64,000 nt of DNA from Rhynchosporium graminicola (taxonomy: Eukaryota; Ascomycota; Leotiomycetes; Helotiales; Ploettnerulaceae), in the NCBI GenBank assembly GCA_900074885.1, contig FJUW01000013.1, positions 1,135,674 through 1,199,673 of the forward strand, given 5' to 3'. This document shows positions 45,430 through 58,335 of the stretch, piece by piece. Both the position numbers and the translations under genes were made by a program. The notes under the pieces were generated by a model. It was not told the origin of the DNA. It did not search any database and was given only the letters and a program-made list of their open reading frames with translations. The stretch's first letter is position 1, and every line of letters begins with the position of its first letter.

Positions 45430-46974
45430 GGTATCCCCCCTAGATTAGCGAATAGGATAGATATAGGGAGGCTAGTAGTAACGGCGTTAACTATAGAACC
45501 GAATTTACCTAATATTATATCGACTTGAGGATAAGGATATACTATATATCTATCTTAACATTCAGGTAATAAGCGATATATAGTAAGTAAATTAATACCC
45601 TCCCCTAGGTATACTATAACTATCTGCAAAAGATAGATATTAGTATATTTTAGGGCAGACTTCGCAGTCTTCGCTACTTTAGTTATCTTAAGGAGTATAT
45701 AGTCGTTACTATCTCCTACTTACAGATAGTACGGCTTCCCTAATAACCCTTACCTAAAGTCGAGTTTATTTTCCGAGAAAAAGTTAAGCTTAAGAAGGAT
45801 TCCTCCTAGTATCTTTAGTATAATATAATATTAATACACCGGAAACTATAGTAGTTCCTTACCGGAAATTATCCTATATAAGATAAGTATTTCAACGAAA
45901 TCGGAAATAGTAGGCCTAGAACTTATACTAGAAAGACTAACCCGTAGGCTATCTATCCTACGATAAGTCCTTATAGAAAGGAAGTATTACGCTAGACTTA
46001 GCTTATCAATTAACCTAATAGGCGAAGCAGTATTAGTAGCTACTTCTATCGGAAAGTTATCCTTACTAAATATTTAGATTCTAGTATACGTATTAGCTAT
46101 AAAGGAAGTATTATTTAAGAGGATAGATATCTCGTCCTTCGACTCCTGAAGTTACGAGTCCGGGGTCTTTATAGTATAAGCGCTAGGGATTAGTATTTCT
46201 CTATCCTAAGCTATAGGCAAGATTATAGAAGAAGGGTTCTTAACTAGGATAAAGTCGTCCTCTTTTTCGTCTTCATAAGAAGGCGATATATAGTTAGGTA
46301 TAGAAAGTAAGGATAATAGTATCTTAAGTTAGATTTATTCTATCTTTTTCGTTAAGGATAGCGCTAAAGTAAGTTTATTAAAGACTAATAATATTACTAA
46401 AATAGGGTTTAAGTAAGAATAAAGCCGCGAGAGGACTCTCCCTAGGTCTCGCGGTAAGCCTTTCCCGAGTCTGCAGATAAGGAAGGACTTATAGTTTCGG
46501 GCGATTCGTTATCCTCTAAATTATACTCTTAATCCGGTTAGTATAAGAATCCGTTATTAGAATAGTTAAGTATAACTAGTAATTAGGAATAGTACGTATT
46601 ATACCCGTTGAAATTCCCGGTTATTAGTAGGTATTAAAGAAAGTACTAAGGTTAGTTTATTATCACAGGAACTTAGGGCTAGTACTAGTATAGCTACTAG
46701 TTCTAATAGAGTTATCTTCTATTACGCCGAGTAGTTAGTATAGAGGCTAGTACTAATATAGTTAACTTATTAGCCTTATCTTCCTTCTTCTCTTATTATT
46801 ACTTTCTTCTGAACTCAGCGTATTCTACTAAAGGTATCTAAGGTCGCGGATAGAGTATCAGGAGTTAAGTAAGTACTATTATCGTCGGGTATCGTCCCGT
46901 TAGTATTATTAGTATTAGTACTTAACTCTATTATTCGCTTCGGGGGTCTCTATCTCGCCTAATACCTTAGCAGT
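45430..46974 (-). pseudogene. Gypsy-3 protease-like region and end of gag, RIP-inactivated
   Basis: On the minus strand the frame is acidic near 46.3 kb (SYEDEKEDDFILVKNPSS), then contains ISILLNNTSFI and SPIRLIDKLSLAQ-like pieces that resemble fungal retroelement aspartic protease regions, in which Asp-Ser-Gly would have decayed. Further on are EILILYRIISGKELL and YYIILKILGGILLKLNFF. Assignment as protease rests on position and weak resemblance. The frame runs up to the LTR fragment at 45374. Confidence 0.5.
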
Positions 46975-46979
46975 ACGAA

Positions 46980-47245
46980 TGTAACGACACAAGACTCAAG
47001 GCGGTATATAAGCAAGAATAAACAAGTAGGGAGGCTAAGAGCGATCTTATATAGTCTACTACGAAGGAAACAAAAAGATAAGGAAGGAAGAAGAAGAGAG
47101 ATGGAGTGTAAGGCACCTTATATATATATGCCGGTACTAGCCCGATACTATACCGAGTCGGATACTAGTTCTGCCGGGATACCTATGAACTTGGGCCCTA
47201 GTATCTATCCTTCTTCTCATGTGACATTCAGGTGAGCTATCGTTA
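46980..47245 (-). repeat. Gypsy-4 3' LTR (left copy)
   Basis: Outer left edge TGTAACGACACAAGACTCAA is intact, and the inner end TCGTTATA is mutated. A C9-type tract follows. Confidence 0.94.
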
Positions 47246-47899
47246 TATTACCCCCCCCCTAAGAAGAGCTTAACCCTAAGCTCGGAAAGTTATAGTTTAT
47301 ACTAGAATTAGTCTTTATTATAACTGTTTTCGTCGATATTCGCGTAATAGGCGCTAACCGCTCTTTAGTAGTAGTAAATTCTTTATTAAGTTCTAACTAG
47401 TTATATCGCCGTAATAGTACTATATTAGTTGTAGCTTCCAAATCAGGCGATAAGCGGTATTTACTTTGTCTATTTACAGTAGGAGTCGAGTTTAAGTGGG
47501 GCGTAAGGTATATAAAGGAAGGGGTTTATTAACATTAGAGCCTTTCCTTTTTAATCGCGATAACTACTTTAACTTATAAGTTTACTCTCCCTAGACTGCG
47601 ATATAGCTCCTATAGTAAGTATTATTGCTAACTACTATAGTAATCTGCTATAATCTTATATATCAATCGACCTAATTAACTCTTCTCTTAATATAAGTAA
47701 GTTTCTTATCTTAGTTTTAGGAATAGTCCTCAAGTGCGGTATAAGGGTTTCACGGATCTATAACGCTAACTCCTATAGTACCTTTACTAGTTCCTGCCGA
47801 TACTCTTTCGGCAGCGTATCGTATATATTACCTGCGATATATTCACGCCTTCCTTAAGATAAAATATAATAATACTCCTATTTTAGAACTCTTATACTT

Positions 47900-48703
47900 A
47901 TTTAATAAGCTTAACTCTAAGCTTTATAAGTATTATTCAGTATTAAAGAGTAAGTATAAGTATATAAGTTACTTAAATATGAATATAATTATATATACTA
48001 ACGCGTTATAGTTACCTAACTACGTTAATACGGAGTATACTATTTTATCCGGTTTACTTCCTAGCAGCGAAGCTAAGGACGCAGAGCTAAATCGGGATAG
48101 TATTATAGCTACCTATAAGGCTATTAATCAGATCTATTATCTCGCGAAATCTACTACTCTTACTACTACGTTAGAGATTACTACTATATAATTAGCAGAG
48201 ACTTAAGCTTTAAGGCGTTCTATAGAGAAAGTATTTAAGGAGTTAGAGTTTATTAAGGTAGTAAGTTATGATCTTAAACCCTCAGATACTAGTACGATAC
48301 TAATACGATATAGGATTTAGATCTTCTAATAGTCGATTTAGTAGAGTCTAAGTTAATAGCCGAAATAGCGTTAAAGTAGACGAAGGAATTAAATAGTATT
48401 ATACGGGAATTTACGAAGAAAGCTATATTTAAAGCTACGATATCTAACGCTAAGGGAAAGAGGAATTTGCTTTCTAGTTCAGAGATAGCGTCGGATCTAG
48501 ATACTCCCGGACCTTCTCTAAAGAAGAAAGCCCGTAGGATTAGCTATTATACTTAGTCTATTACTAAAGCTATATTAGTAGATTTAGGTAAGGAGTTAAA
48601 TATAGTAGTTCCGGTTCCAGATATTCCAGATTTACTAGAAGCTCCGGAGAACTTAAGAGAGAAAGCTAGTAAAGTAGAAGTAGTTAAAGAAGTAGAGTTT
48701 TAG
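47900..48703 (+). pseudogene. Antisense ORF of Gypsy-4 between the 3' LTR and pol, degenerate
   Basis: I do not recognise the product. On the plus strand, opposite to pol, a frame with an ATG at 47979 runs through LLPSSEAKDAELNRDSIIATY, KAINQIYYLAKSTTL and KVFKELEFIKVVSYDLKPSD, shifts frame near 48290, and continues through DLLIVDLVESKLIAEIALK, TKKAIFKATISNAKGKRNLL and SSSEIASDLDTPGPSLKKKA to a stop at 48701-48703. The piece SLKKKARR looks like a nuclear localisation signal. Stops lie mainly at expected Gln/Trp codons. It ends facing the end of pol, the same layout as in Gypsy-2, though the sequences look unrelated. Confidence 0.55.
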
Positions 48704-48749
48704 ATATAGCGTTATTATAGAGCATAATTAGGAGATTATTCTTAGTAAT

Positions 48750-51700
48750 AAATTCTAATACTAGTAACTATAATAGCTTATTATCCTCCAAGTAACTATA
48801 ATCGTCTATTCCGTCTTCTTAAGCCTTAATCCACTAATCTAGTTTACGCGGAGGTCCAGGTTTACTTAAGTTAGTAGCGTAGAAGTCTCTAAGCTTATAC
48901 GGAGTACCTATTAGGTCGGAAGCGTTATACTAAGTTAAGTCCGGGTCGTAGCCTAGCTAGCTAACTTAATACTTCAGATTACCTCTTAGGAGCTATATAG
49001 CGAGTATATCTTATAACTCCTACTCTTCTTAAGTAGTAATAACCTCCCGGAGTAGGTTTAGTAACTCTTAGCTTAGTAATAGGTCGTCCGGGTCCTTAAA
49101 GAGTAATTCAAGAGTAAATATATCGTATATAGAAGATCCCGGGGGTAAATCTAGCTTATAAGAGTATCCGATCTTAGCTAGGACCTAGTATAGTCCTACC
49201 TAGAGACTAGATAGCTTCTTACTTAGCTAGTAATTCTTAAGGTTCCTTATAGAGAGAAATACCTTATCTCCAACTTCCTAGTCGATACTGCGCCGTTTCG
49301 GGTCAGTTACAGCGCTTATCCTATACTAAGTAGCTAGTATATTAGCTTTTATAACCTCGATAGCGGATTTAGTATATTCAGCTAAGGATTTAGTATTAGT
49401 ATAGTTAAGCTTCTCTTACGGTATCGATCTGGTAAGTTACTTCCAGTCCTAGCTATTCTGTAATAGTATACTATATTTAAGAGTATATAGCGCTATACCG
49501 ATAGAGTCGTAAGGTAAAGTTACTTAAGCGTAGTCTATTATCGGTAGTAGTTCGCCCTAGTTACTCTAGTAGTAATTAATAAAAGGTCTAAGGCGTTAGT
49601 TAATATACTGATTTATAATCTCCGTTTATCTGTTAGTTTACTAATAGAAAGAGGTAGAGAGCTTAACCTTAACTCTAATTATATAGTAAAACTCTTACTA
49701 GAAAGATAAGACTAATTAAGCTCCTTAGTCGGATATAATTAACTTAAGGGTATATCCGAAACGATATATCTATTAGATAAATAATATTACTATCCCGCGG
49801 GTATTGAAATTATAATAGTATAGTATCGATACGGAGTCCTTCCCTAGGCAGTCGATAAATACTAATATCCTATTAAATCCTTAGTTATTAGGCGGGAAGT
49901 CCTTAAAATCTATAGCCAGGTACTACATAAGGTAGCTAAGTACTGGTAATAAGTAGAGGAATCCTTACTATTTCGTTTGCTTCGGATAAGAGTACTAACA
50001 GGGGCAGTAATTACGAGTATACCGTTTCATATCCGATACGAGTCCTTTCTAGTAGTAATAGGTAGAAATTATTTCGGTAGTCTTACGAGCATTCGAATAA
50101 GCGGAGGAAACTTAATCGTAGACTTCGCTAATTAAACGAGTATATAGTAAGGTATAGCGTTATACGCATAGATAACTGTTATAAAGTAGTAAACTATTGT
50201 TAATAATATAGCTGTCTCCTAATATATTCTGTTTATTAGAGAATAATTCTTAGTTAAATTAGTATAGCTTCTCGATCAAATTAAAAGAATTATATGCGGG
50301 TTCCGGTAGCGTATTAGTCTTTAGCGATATTAGGTATATATAACTGATTTAATCGATATAATACTCAGCTAGTTCCGCGTTAATCCTAGGGTCTAGGTAG
50401 TCTAGAGGTAATAAAACCCGAGATCTACTATCCCGTTTCTATTATTCCTATATCCTTAGATCTTATTCCCTATAGCTAAGGATATTAGCTTTAGCGTTAT
50501 CTTTACTAGGCGTATATATAATTTAAAAGTTAAATTTAGAAAGGAATTCTATCTATCTAGCTTACTTACTAGTTAGGACCTTAATAGTTATAAAGTACTC
50601 TAAGGATCGATAGTCCGTATATACGCCGGTATAGTATTATAGAGATATAAGTTCCGGTTTCTATTTCCGGAAAGACTTAATAATAGCGTATAGCTCCTTA
50701 TTGTAGATCTCCTAGTTTAGTTCATATCTATTAAGAATATAGGAGTAGAATCTAATTAGATACTACTAGTTATCTTTATATAATTAGGNAGTATATCTTA
50801 TAACTCCTACTCTTCTTAAGTAGTAATAACCTCCCGGAGTAGGTTTAGTAACTCTTAGCTTAGTAATAGGTCGTCCGGGTCCTTAAAGAGTAATTCAAGA
50901 GTAAATATATCGTATATAGAAGATCCCGGGGGTAAATCTAGCTTATAAGAGTATCCGATCTTAGCTAGGACCTAGTATAGTCCTACCTAGAGACTAGATA
51001 GCTTCTTACTTAGCTAGTAATTCTTAAGGTTCCTTATAGAGAGAAATACCTTATCTACAACTTCCTAGTAGATACTAAACCGTTTCGGGTAAGTTAAAGC
51101 GCTTATCCTATACTAAGTAGCTAGTATATTAGCTTTTATAACCTCGATAGCGGATTTAGTATATTCAGCTAAGGATTTAGTATTAGTATAGTTAAGCTTC
51201 TCTTACGGTATCGATCTGGTAAGTTACTTCCAGTCCTAGCTATTCTGTAATAGTATACTATATTTAAGAGTATATAGCGCTATACCGATAGAGTCGTAAG
51301 GTAAAGTTACTTAAGCGTAGTCTATTATCGGTAGTAGTTCGCCCTAGTTACTCTAGTAGTAATTAATAAAAGGTCTAAGGCGTTAGTTAATATACTGATT
51401 TATAATCTCCGTTTATCTGTTAGTTTACTAATAGAAAGAGGTAGAGAGCTTAACCTTAACTCTAATTATATAGTAAAACTCTTACTAGAAAGATAAGACT
51501 AATTAAGCTCCTTAGTCGGATATAATTAACTTAAGGGTATATCCGAAACGATATATCTATTAGATAAATAATATTACTATCCCGCGGGTATTGAAATTAT
51601 AATAGTATAGTATCGATACGGAGTCCTTCCCTAGGCAGTCGATAAATACTAATATCCTATTAAATCCTTAGTTATTAGGCGGGAAGTCCTTAAAATCTAT

Positions 51701-54700
51701 AGCCAGGTACTACATAAGGTAGCTAAGTACTGGTAATAAGTAGAGGAATCCTTACTATTTCGTTTGCTTCGGATAAGAGTACTAACAGGGGCAGTAATTA
51801 CGAGTATACCGTTTCATATCCGATACGAGTCCTTTCTAGTAGTAATAGGTAGAAATTATTTCGGTAGTCTTACGAGCATTCGAATAAGCGGAGGAAACTT
51901 AATCGTAGACTTCGCTAATTAAACGAGTATATAGTAAGGTATAGCGTTATACGCATAGATAACTGTTATAAAGTAGTAAACTATTGTTAATAATATAGCT
52001 GTCTCCTAATATATTCTGTTTATTAGAGAATAATTCTTAGTTAAATTAGTATAGCTTCTCGATCAAATTAAAAGAATTATATGCGGGTTCCGGTAGCGTA
52101 TTAGTCTTTAGCGATATTAGGTATATATAACTGATTTAATCGATATAATACTCAGCTAGTTCCGCGTTAATCCTAGGGTCTAGGTAGTCTAGAGGTAATA
52201 AAACCCGAGATCTATTATCCCGTTTCTATTATTCCTATATCCTTAGATCTTATTCCCTATAGCTAAGGATATTAGCTTTAGCGTTATCTTTACTAAGCGT
52301 ATATATAATTTAAAAGTTAAATTAAGAAAGGAATTCTATCTATCTAGCTTACTTACTAGTTAGGACCTTAATAGTTATAAAGTACTCTAAGGATCGATAG
52401 TCCGTATATACGCCGGTATAGTATTATAGAGATATAAGTTCCGGTTTCTATTTCCGGAAAGACTTAATAATAGCGTATAGCTCCTTATTGTAGATCTCCT
52501 AGTTTAGTTCATATCTATTAAGAATATAGGAGTAGAATCTAATTAGATACTACTAGTTATCTTTATATAATTAGGAGATAACTCTAGCTATTATACTATC
52601 AGAAGTATTAGTTTCTAGTTTAGTCTATAATTCAGGGTCGAAATAGTACAGTTTCTATACCGATAGTAGCTATTAACGTAAATCGTTAAAAGACTTCTTA
52701 TAATCGTTAGTGAAATTCTATAGTACTATAGGCCGAGTAAGCACTAAGAGAGGTTTAGCGATAAGGCCGAAATTCCGAATAAATTAACAGTAGAACCCAC
52801 AGAATCCTAGGAAGGATTTCATAGCTATTACCGTTTCGGGGTACTTTTAGTCTACTAATAATACTACCTTCTCGGGATCTGGCTCGATTCCGTTAGTAGT
52901 AACGATATATCCGAGGTATTTAGTCCAGATAATATGGAATTCGCTTTTCTTAATATCCACCTGAAGTCTAGTATCTATTAAGCGTTGTAGTACTAATTTA
53001 ATATATTCCTTATATTCCTAGAGCGTTTCTAAGTATATAAGGATATTATCTAAGTAAGCTATATAGAAATTATCTAAGTAGTCTAGTAGTATATTATTCA
53101 TATATCGCTAGTATATACTAAGTCCGTTATAGAGCCTAAAAAGTAATACTTTATATTTATAGGATCTAAAGTAAGTTCAGAAAGTAATATACTCCTCTAA
53201 TTCGGAGTCTATACGGATATAGTTAAATACTACCCGGATATCTAGTTTAGTAAAGATCACTACTTTAGATATATAGGTTAAGAGCTTATCGATCCTAAGT
53301 ATTAAGTATAAATCCTTTCGAGTGATCGTATTAAGCTTATAATAGTTAATATAGAAGCGTAATCCTCTATCGGCCTTTTTAATAAATAGTATAAGTAATA
53401 TAAAGGAACTTTAGCTAGATTCGATAAATCCCTTATCTAGGTTCTCTATAAGATACTCCTTAGTTACTTATAATTTATCTGTAGATTACTAATATAAGAG
53501 CGAATATACGTTAGGTAATAGTTCTTCTAGAATAATTTTATGATTATATAAGCGATACGGCGGAAGAATATTAGAATCCCGCTTAGAAAAGGCTTCCTTA
53601 AGGATATAGTACTATTCTGGTAGCTTTTTAGCTATAAGTCGTTCGGTATCGGGATCCTTAGGAGAGTCGCTATTTAGATAGTCTTATAAGAGGCGGTCTA
53701 TCTCGTAGATACTAGTAAAGAATAATTCGGAACCTTTACGTTTTATATTAAAATAAAAAGCTATAGTACTAATTTAGTAAATCGGAATCGGTTTCTAGAT
53801 CCTTAGAAGTTAAGAGGAGCACTTATAGTAGGGTTTCGGCGCAGGTACCTTTCTCAATGAATTCGGAGCGGAAAGGGGTTCGGATTCCTTAGCGATAAGC
53901 GGAAATAGATTAAAGGGTAGGGATAATACGTTAATATACTATATCGCTACTGTTTAGTATAATTAGCGTTAGTCTAGCTAGTTTATAGCTGAGTCCCGCG
54001 CGTTAGTATCGATTTAGTGAGATCGATTAATACTAAGTTTATAAGGCAATAAAGTCATAATTATCTCCTTATCGTATTAGAGGGTAGCTAGATAGCGTTC
54101 CGACTATAGTAGCTTATAGTAGAGCGTATCTAGCTTAACCTAAAATCGTCGTATCTATTTAATACTAATAATTATATCTTATTATCCTAAATCGAGGAGA
54201 ACAAAAGGGCAGTTATAAATACGCCTGCTATTAATAGAAAAGTGTAAACGTATGAAATAGATAATATAGGTTCTAATAGACTATTAGAAACCACGTATTA
54301 GAATAGAATAAAGCAGTAGCTCGATTTTGACACCGAGAGCCCCTGATAGTCGTCTGGTAAGAGTACGATTAATGAATAGATAACCGTTCGCTCCGGTATC
54401 GATTAGGCTATTTATAGAGACTCCTAGCCTATTTATACTAACTATAATCAGGTATATAAATTACTTACCTCCTATCAGGGAGTTAAGGTCTAGATTAGAG
54501 AGATTATACCTGCGTAAACCTAGGAAGGAGTTTTTACCTAAGCCTTATCGTTTCCCTCTAGTATTAGTCTAGATTCAGAGGGTATATCTTCTATTACTTC
54601 CTTAGTTACTTAATCCTCTTCCGGAAATTCGTCGATTAATTAAACCTTAGGCGGGTTAAGGCAGTCTGGCTTAATATAACCGAGCTATCTATAACCGTAA

Positions 54701-56270
54701 CACCTAAGGGGTTCTCCGGTCGAGGTAGCAGGGCGTTTTAGCGCGGAGGGAGTACTAGCCTATACTAGGGTAGAAGTACGTACGTATAATACGGGAGTAG
54801 TTTATTAAGGAGCTAAGCTTAAGGACTAGTAAGAAGTAGAACTAGTAGTAGTCGCAGTAGTAATAGTAGGCTTATAGTACTATACCTGAGTAGTAGCTTT
54901 CTCAGGATAGGTACGTTCTGAGTTATAGCGACGCTTAGTATCAAAAGAAAGTAAGGATCTAACTATAGAAGTATAATCCTTATTCTATATTAGTTTAAAA
55001 ATAAGAGTTAAAGCGCGTAAGGATAATATAATCTTATCCTATATATAGAAGAACTACTCCTTCTTTTCAACCTTACCTTAGATAGTAGCACTTTGAAATC
55101 GACTACGAAACTCGGCGAAAGTCTCGCGTATATAGCCGGGTTATTATATTTCTAAGTAGTAGAAAGCGTTATAATAGTCGTCTTCCTCTAAGCTAGTAAG
55201 AAAGTTCTCCTCTAATAAGGAGATTATTTTATCGCTAGTTTTAAACTCGTTAGCGAGGTACTAAGGCGTAAGATACTCCTTAGCTAATCTAGTAACTAGC
55301 TCCTATACGAGAACGCGCCGGGAGAAGTCCGTAGGGTAGTAGTCGGTATTTATAGCTAGCTAGTCTCGTATCGATACTCTCTATTAGAGGAAGATAAGGT
55401 CCGATCTATTATCTAAGGGCAGGATCTTCTTAGTAAGATAAGACTTCCTAGGGCGTGACTCTACCGATTCAGCGCCGGGAGAGGGAGATAGTTTATTAGG
55501 AATAGTATCCTCTCTCTCGGTACTACGTATCGGAATAGAGTTTATTAAGTTATTAAACTCCGCTATACGCGGAGATTACGGTATTAGTTCTAGTAGGAGA
55601 GTCGAAGACAAGTAAGAGACCCCTGTAAGGAACCTATCTTATGCGGAGATCAGTCTATCTACGGTATCTTCTAGAGAGTTATTCTTTTCCTCCTAGTCCG
55701 CTAATTATTATAAAAAGGAACGGATCAGGTTCGAGTCACTTACGGTAATAGGAGTACTTAGCGATTATACTCCTAGTGAATTTCACTTTTATTTTCCTTT
55801 CTCTCTCGATCGGTACTTCTTTAATAAAGTATTAATATTCTCTAGAGCAGGAGATATTTAGGGCAAGGAAGAGTATAATAGATTAGGTTCAGAGGTAGAG
55901 CGGGGGGGATCGCGTCGAGTTCCCCTAGAACTAGAGGAGTCTCTAGTTTATTAGTTAAGAGCTATAATAGTAGCTTAAAAAGGGGTATATCAGGGCTATT
56001 TCGGCGGCGATATATAGAGGTTAAAGTTCCGAGGTATTTATTATACCTTCTTTAAAATCTGTCCATAATTCCTTTATACTAAGGGGGTTATTAAAGGAGC
56101 GTTAGTAAAGACCTCCTCTATTATACTATTTACGATAAGCTAAATTAAACCCTAATTCACAGTTATCCGAGAGATCTCTAGTATCTCGGCTATATGCGAG
56201 TAGTTATCGAATAACTAACTTAGTAGTGAGATATTATAGCAGGCTATCTCCGGCTATCTTGATCTTTTTA
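48750..56270 (-). pseudogene. Gypsy-4 gag-pol, RIP-inactivated
   Basis: Minus-strand order: gag in about 54.7-56.2 kb; a zinc knuckle at about 54670-54715 that reads CYGYR.LGYIKPDC, where C-x2-C-x4-H-x4-C is expected, so two of the four ligands are Tyr; protease at roughly 54.2-54.5 kb; reverse transcriptase with YLDN at 53045-53056 (second catalytic Asp lost) in FYIAYLDNILIY; RNase H from about 52.6 kb, with its C-terminal part (VLTSKQARxIEFLS) and integrase present twice because of the duplication at 49003-52575. Stops are frequent. Confidence 0.82.
49003..52575. repeat. 1,786-bp direct duplication separated by a single N
   Basis: Copy 1 (49003-50788) and copy 2 (50790-52575) are collinear at a constant offset of 1,787 bp with no length change. 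The one N of the duplication is at 50789. Only about a dozen differences were seen, most of them clustered within about 50 bp (near 49270-49315 versus 51057-51102) and largely towards A, not the C-to-T changes RIP makes. RIP changes are shared by both copies. This could be a late tandem duplication or, more likely, a misjoin at a gap. Confidence 0.9.
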
Positions 56271-56275
56271 TTTAA

Positions 56276-56543
56276 TATAACGATATAAGACTTAAGGCGG
56301 TATACAAGTAAGAATAAATAAGTAAGAAGGCTAAGAGCGATCTTATATAATCTACTATAAAGGAAACAAAAAGATAAGGAAAGAAGAAGAAGAGAGATAG
56401 AGTGTAAGGCACCTTATATATATATGCCGGTACTGGCCCGATATTATACCGAGTCGGACACTAGTTCTGCCGGGATACCTATGAACTTGGGCCCTAGTAT
56501 CTATCCTTCTTCTCATGTGACATTCAGGTAAGCTGTCGTCACA
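56276..56543 (-). repeat. Gypsy-4 5' LTR (right copy)
   Basis: The inner left edge TATAACGATATAAGACTTAA is mutated at each CpA/TpG, and the outer right end GCTGTCGTCACA is intact. Confidence 0.94.
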
Positions 56544-56548
56544 ACGAA

Positions 56549-58335
56549 TTATCTATTACTAATTATTATAACTCCTATATCTCCTTAGTTTACTCGTCGA
56601 TACGAGACTATATCTATAAGTAAGCTTCCCTCGCCTGATTCTTAGTATTATAGATCTTTAACTTAAACTCGTTTACCGTATTACTATAGTCTCGTAATAG
56701 TATACTCGTAGCTAAGCTTAGATCTAAGGCTTAGTATATTCGTCAGACGATAAGGTCTTAGTTTATCTCTCCTGCCTCGATATAGAGATTATATTTATTA
56801 TCTAAGAACTATCTTAAGGATAACTCGCCCTTATTCTTAAAAGAATATCTTAAGGCGTTAGCCTTCTATACTACTACGCTTAGATTCGTATAGAATTAGA
56901 GTAGGAGTTAATATTTCTATTCTTCTAAGCTCCGAGCTATAAAGCTAATAATTTCCGGAATAAGGTACTAAGCTAAATAGCGGCCTTATCTTTTATATAA
57001 ATTAGTAGGACCTTAAGGACTATATCCTCTCTATAATAAGCTATTATCATATTAAGTATCGCGATATAGCTAGTAATAGAAGTAGTACTATTAAACTATC
57101 CTATATCCTATAGGCGAAGTCGTTAGTATTAGGTATTAGGCATAAGTAGCCTATTATCCTATTATAATCTCCCTGAGTCTTAGGAGTCCGAGTTATCTCT
57201 ATCTCTTACGTCAGGTGCGTTATTATCATATGCGAAATTATAGCAGTAATTCGGAAGAGGAAGTTCTATCTCGATAGAAAATTAGATAGATACTAGAGTA
57301 CAAGAGATTAATAGTCTTAGAACTACTAATATAGAAAATATACGTATAGTTATCTTAGCTTCTAGGGGGCCGGCTTAGAACTAAGTTAAGAAGATATTAA
57401 AGGAGGCTACTAACTTAAGGGCTATTATTCCTAGAGTACTAATTACTCTAATAGCCTTATCTTTTAAGTTAGTCAGAATACCGGGGTCTAGGGTACGGAC
57501 TAAGGCCTTAGCTTATCTTAGAATTAGCAGGAGGATTAGTCCGACTAGGTATTTATTACCTCTATCTTCTATATCTTCTTATAGGGTCTAGATAAAGATA
57601 GCGTCGCTCTTCTACTTATTCTTAGTATATACCGATACTATAGCTATAGCTATCGGTAGTATAAATACAGGGCTAAGTAGCCGGTTTATTAAGATAAATT
57701 TATCTTATAGCTATCTCGCTAATTCTTCGGCTCCAGGTAAGGTCTTATCCTTTAGTAAGATAGACTATCTTAGTAAGAGAGATTTCGATAACTACGATAA
57801 TTAGTCGATCGGAGAAGTCTATCTTTAATAGAAAGAGGCTATCGGGACTATTAGCTTAAGGAAGGCCTAGTCTCGGATTATTTATAAGTCGGCCGGTAGA
57901 GATATATATTAGCGTTAACTTCAGGACGTAATCCGTATCAGCGTAACTAGTACTCTCTCGGTAAGTTAGTCTAATTCGGTGTCTTAGATTAATTAAGAGT
58001 TATAAGGCGCTATAAGAAAAGGACTTAGTTTAGGTAATAATTATAATAGTATCTCTAGGTATTCTTAAATAGGGGATATAGATAGACCAGCGAAAGAAGT
58101 CCGTATAGATTACTCTAATTCAGGTATTAAAGATAAAAATCTCCCCCGGTAGTCTCTTAAGCGATTACTCCTCCCTTTAGTATTAGAGCCTCTAATATAG
58201 CGGTACATAGAGTAGTACTACCGGCAAAGTCTCCGGAGTATCGTAGGGATTCCGAGTAAGTAAGAGAAAGTCCTTTATATAAGAGGTAGTAGTTTAGAGA
58301 CTTAATTTTACCTTATACTCTTAGAATTACTACTA
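56549..58335 (-). pseudogene. Gypsy-3 gag, RIP-inactivated, interrupted by Gypsy-4
   Basis: Minus-strand frames near 56.55-57.1 kb give a gag-like helical region (DIGQFN, then LRYSFKNKGELSL, LDNKYNLYIEAGEI, RIYQALDLSLATSILL and KIYNTKNQAREAYLQIQSRID, with stops read through). This fits the pattern of fungal retroelement gag proteins with an RF..S......L....Y...D.R repeat. The stretch 57.15-58.33 kb is open on both strands and I cannot decide which reading is real. Gypsy-4 is inserted at ACGAA within the helical region, so the frame resumes at 46974. Confidence 0.6.

Larger units (their letters stand above)
46980..56543 (-). mobile_element. Ty3/Gypsy LTR retrotransposon (Gypsy-4), nested in Gypsy-3
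   Basis: LTRs at 46980-47245 and 56276-56543 (266 and 268 bp) are flanked by the target duplication ACGAA (46975-46979 and 56544-56548). LTR ends are TGTAACGACACA...GTCGTCACA. A polypurine tract (minus strand) follows the left LTR. The apparent length of 9,564 bp includes a 1,786-bp direct duplication around an N; without it the element is about 7.8 kb. It carries minus-strand gag-pol and a degenerate antisense frame. Confidence 0.95.
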
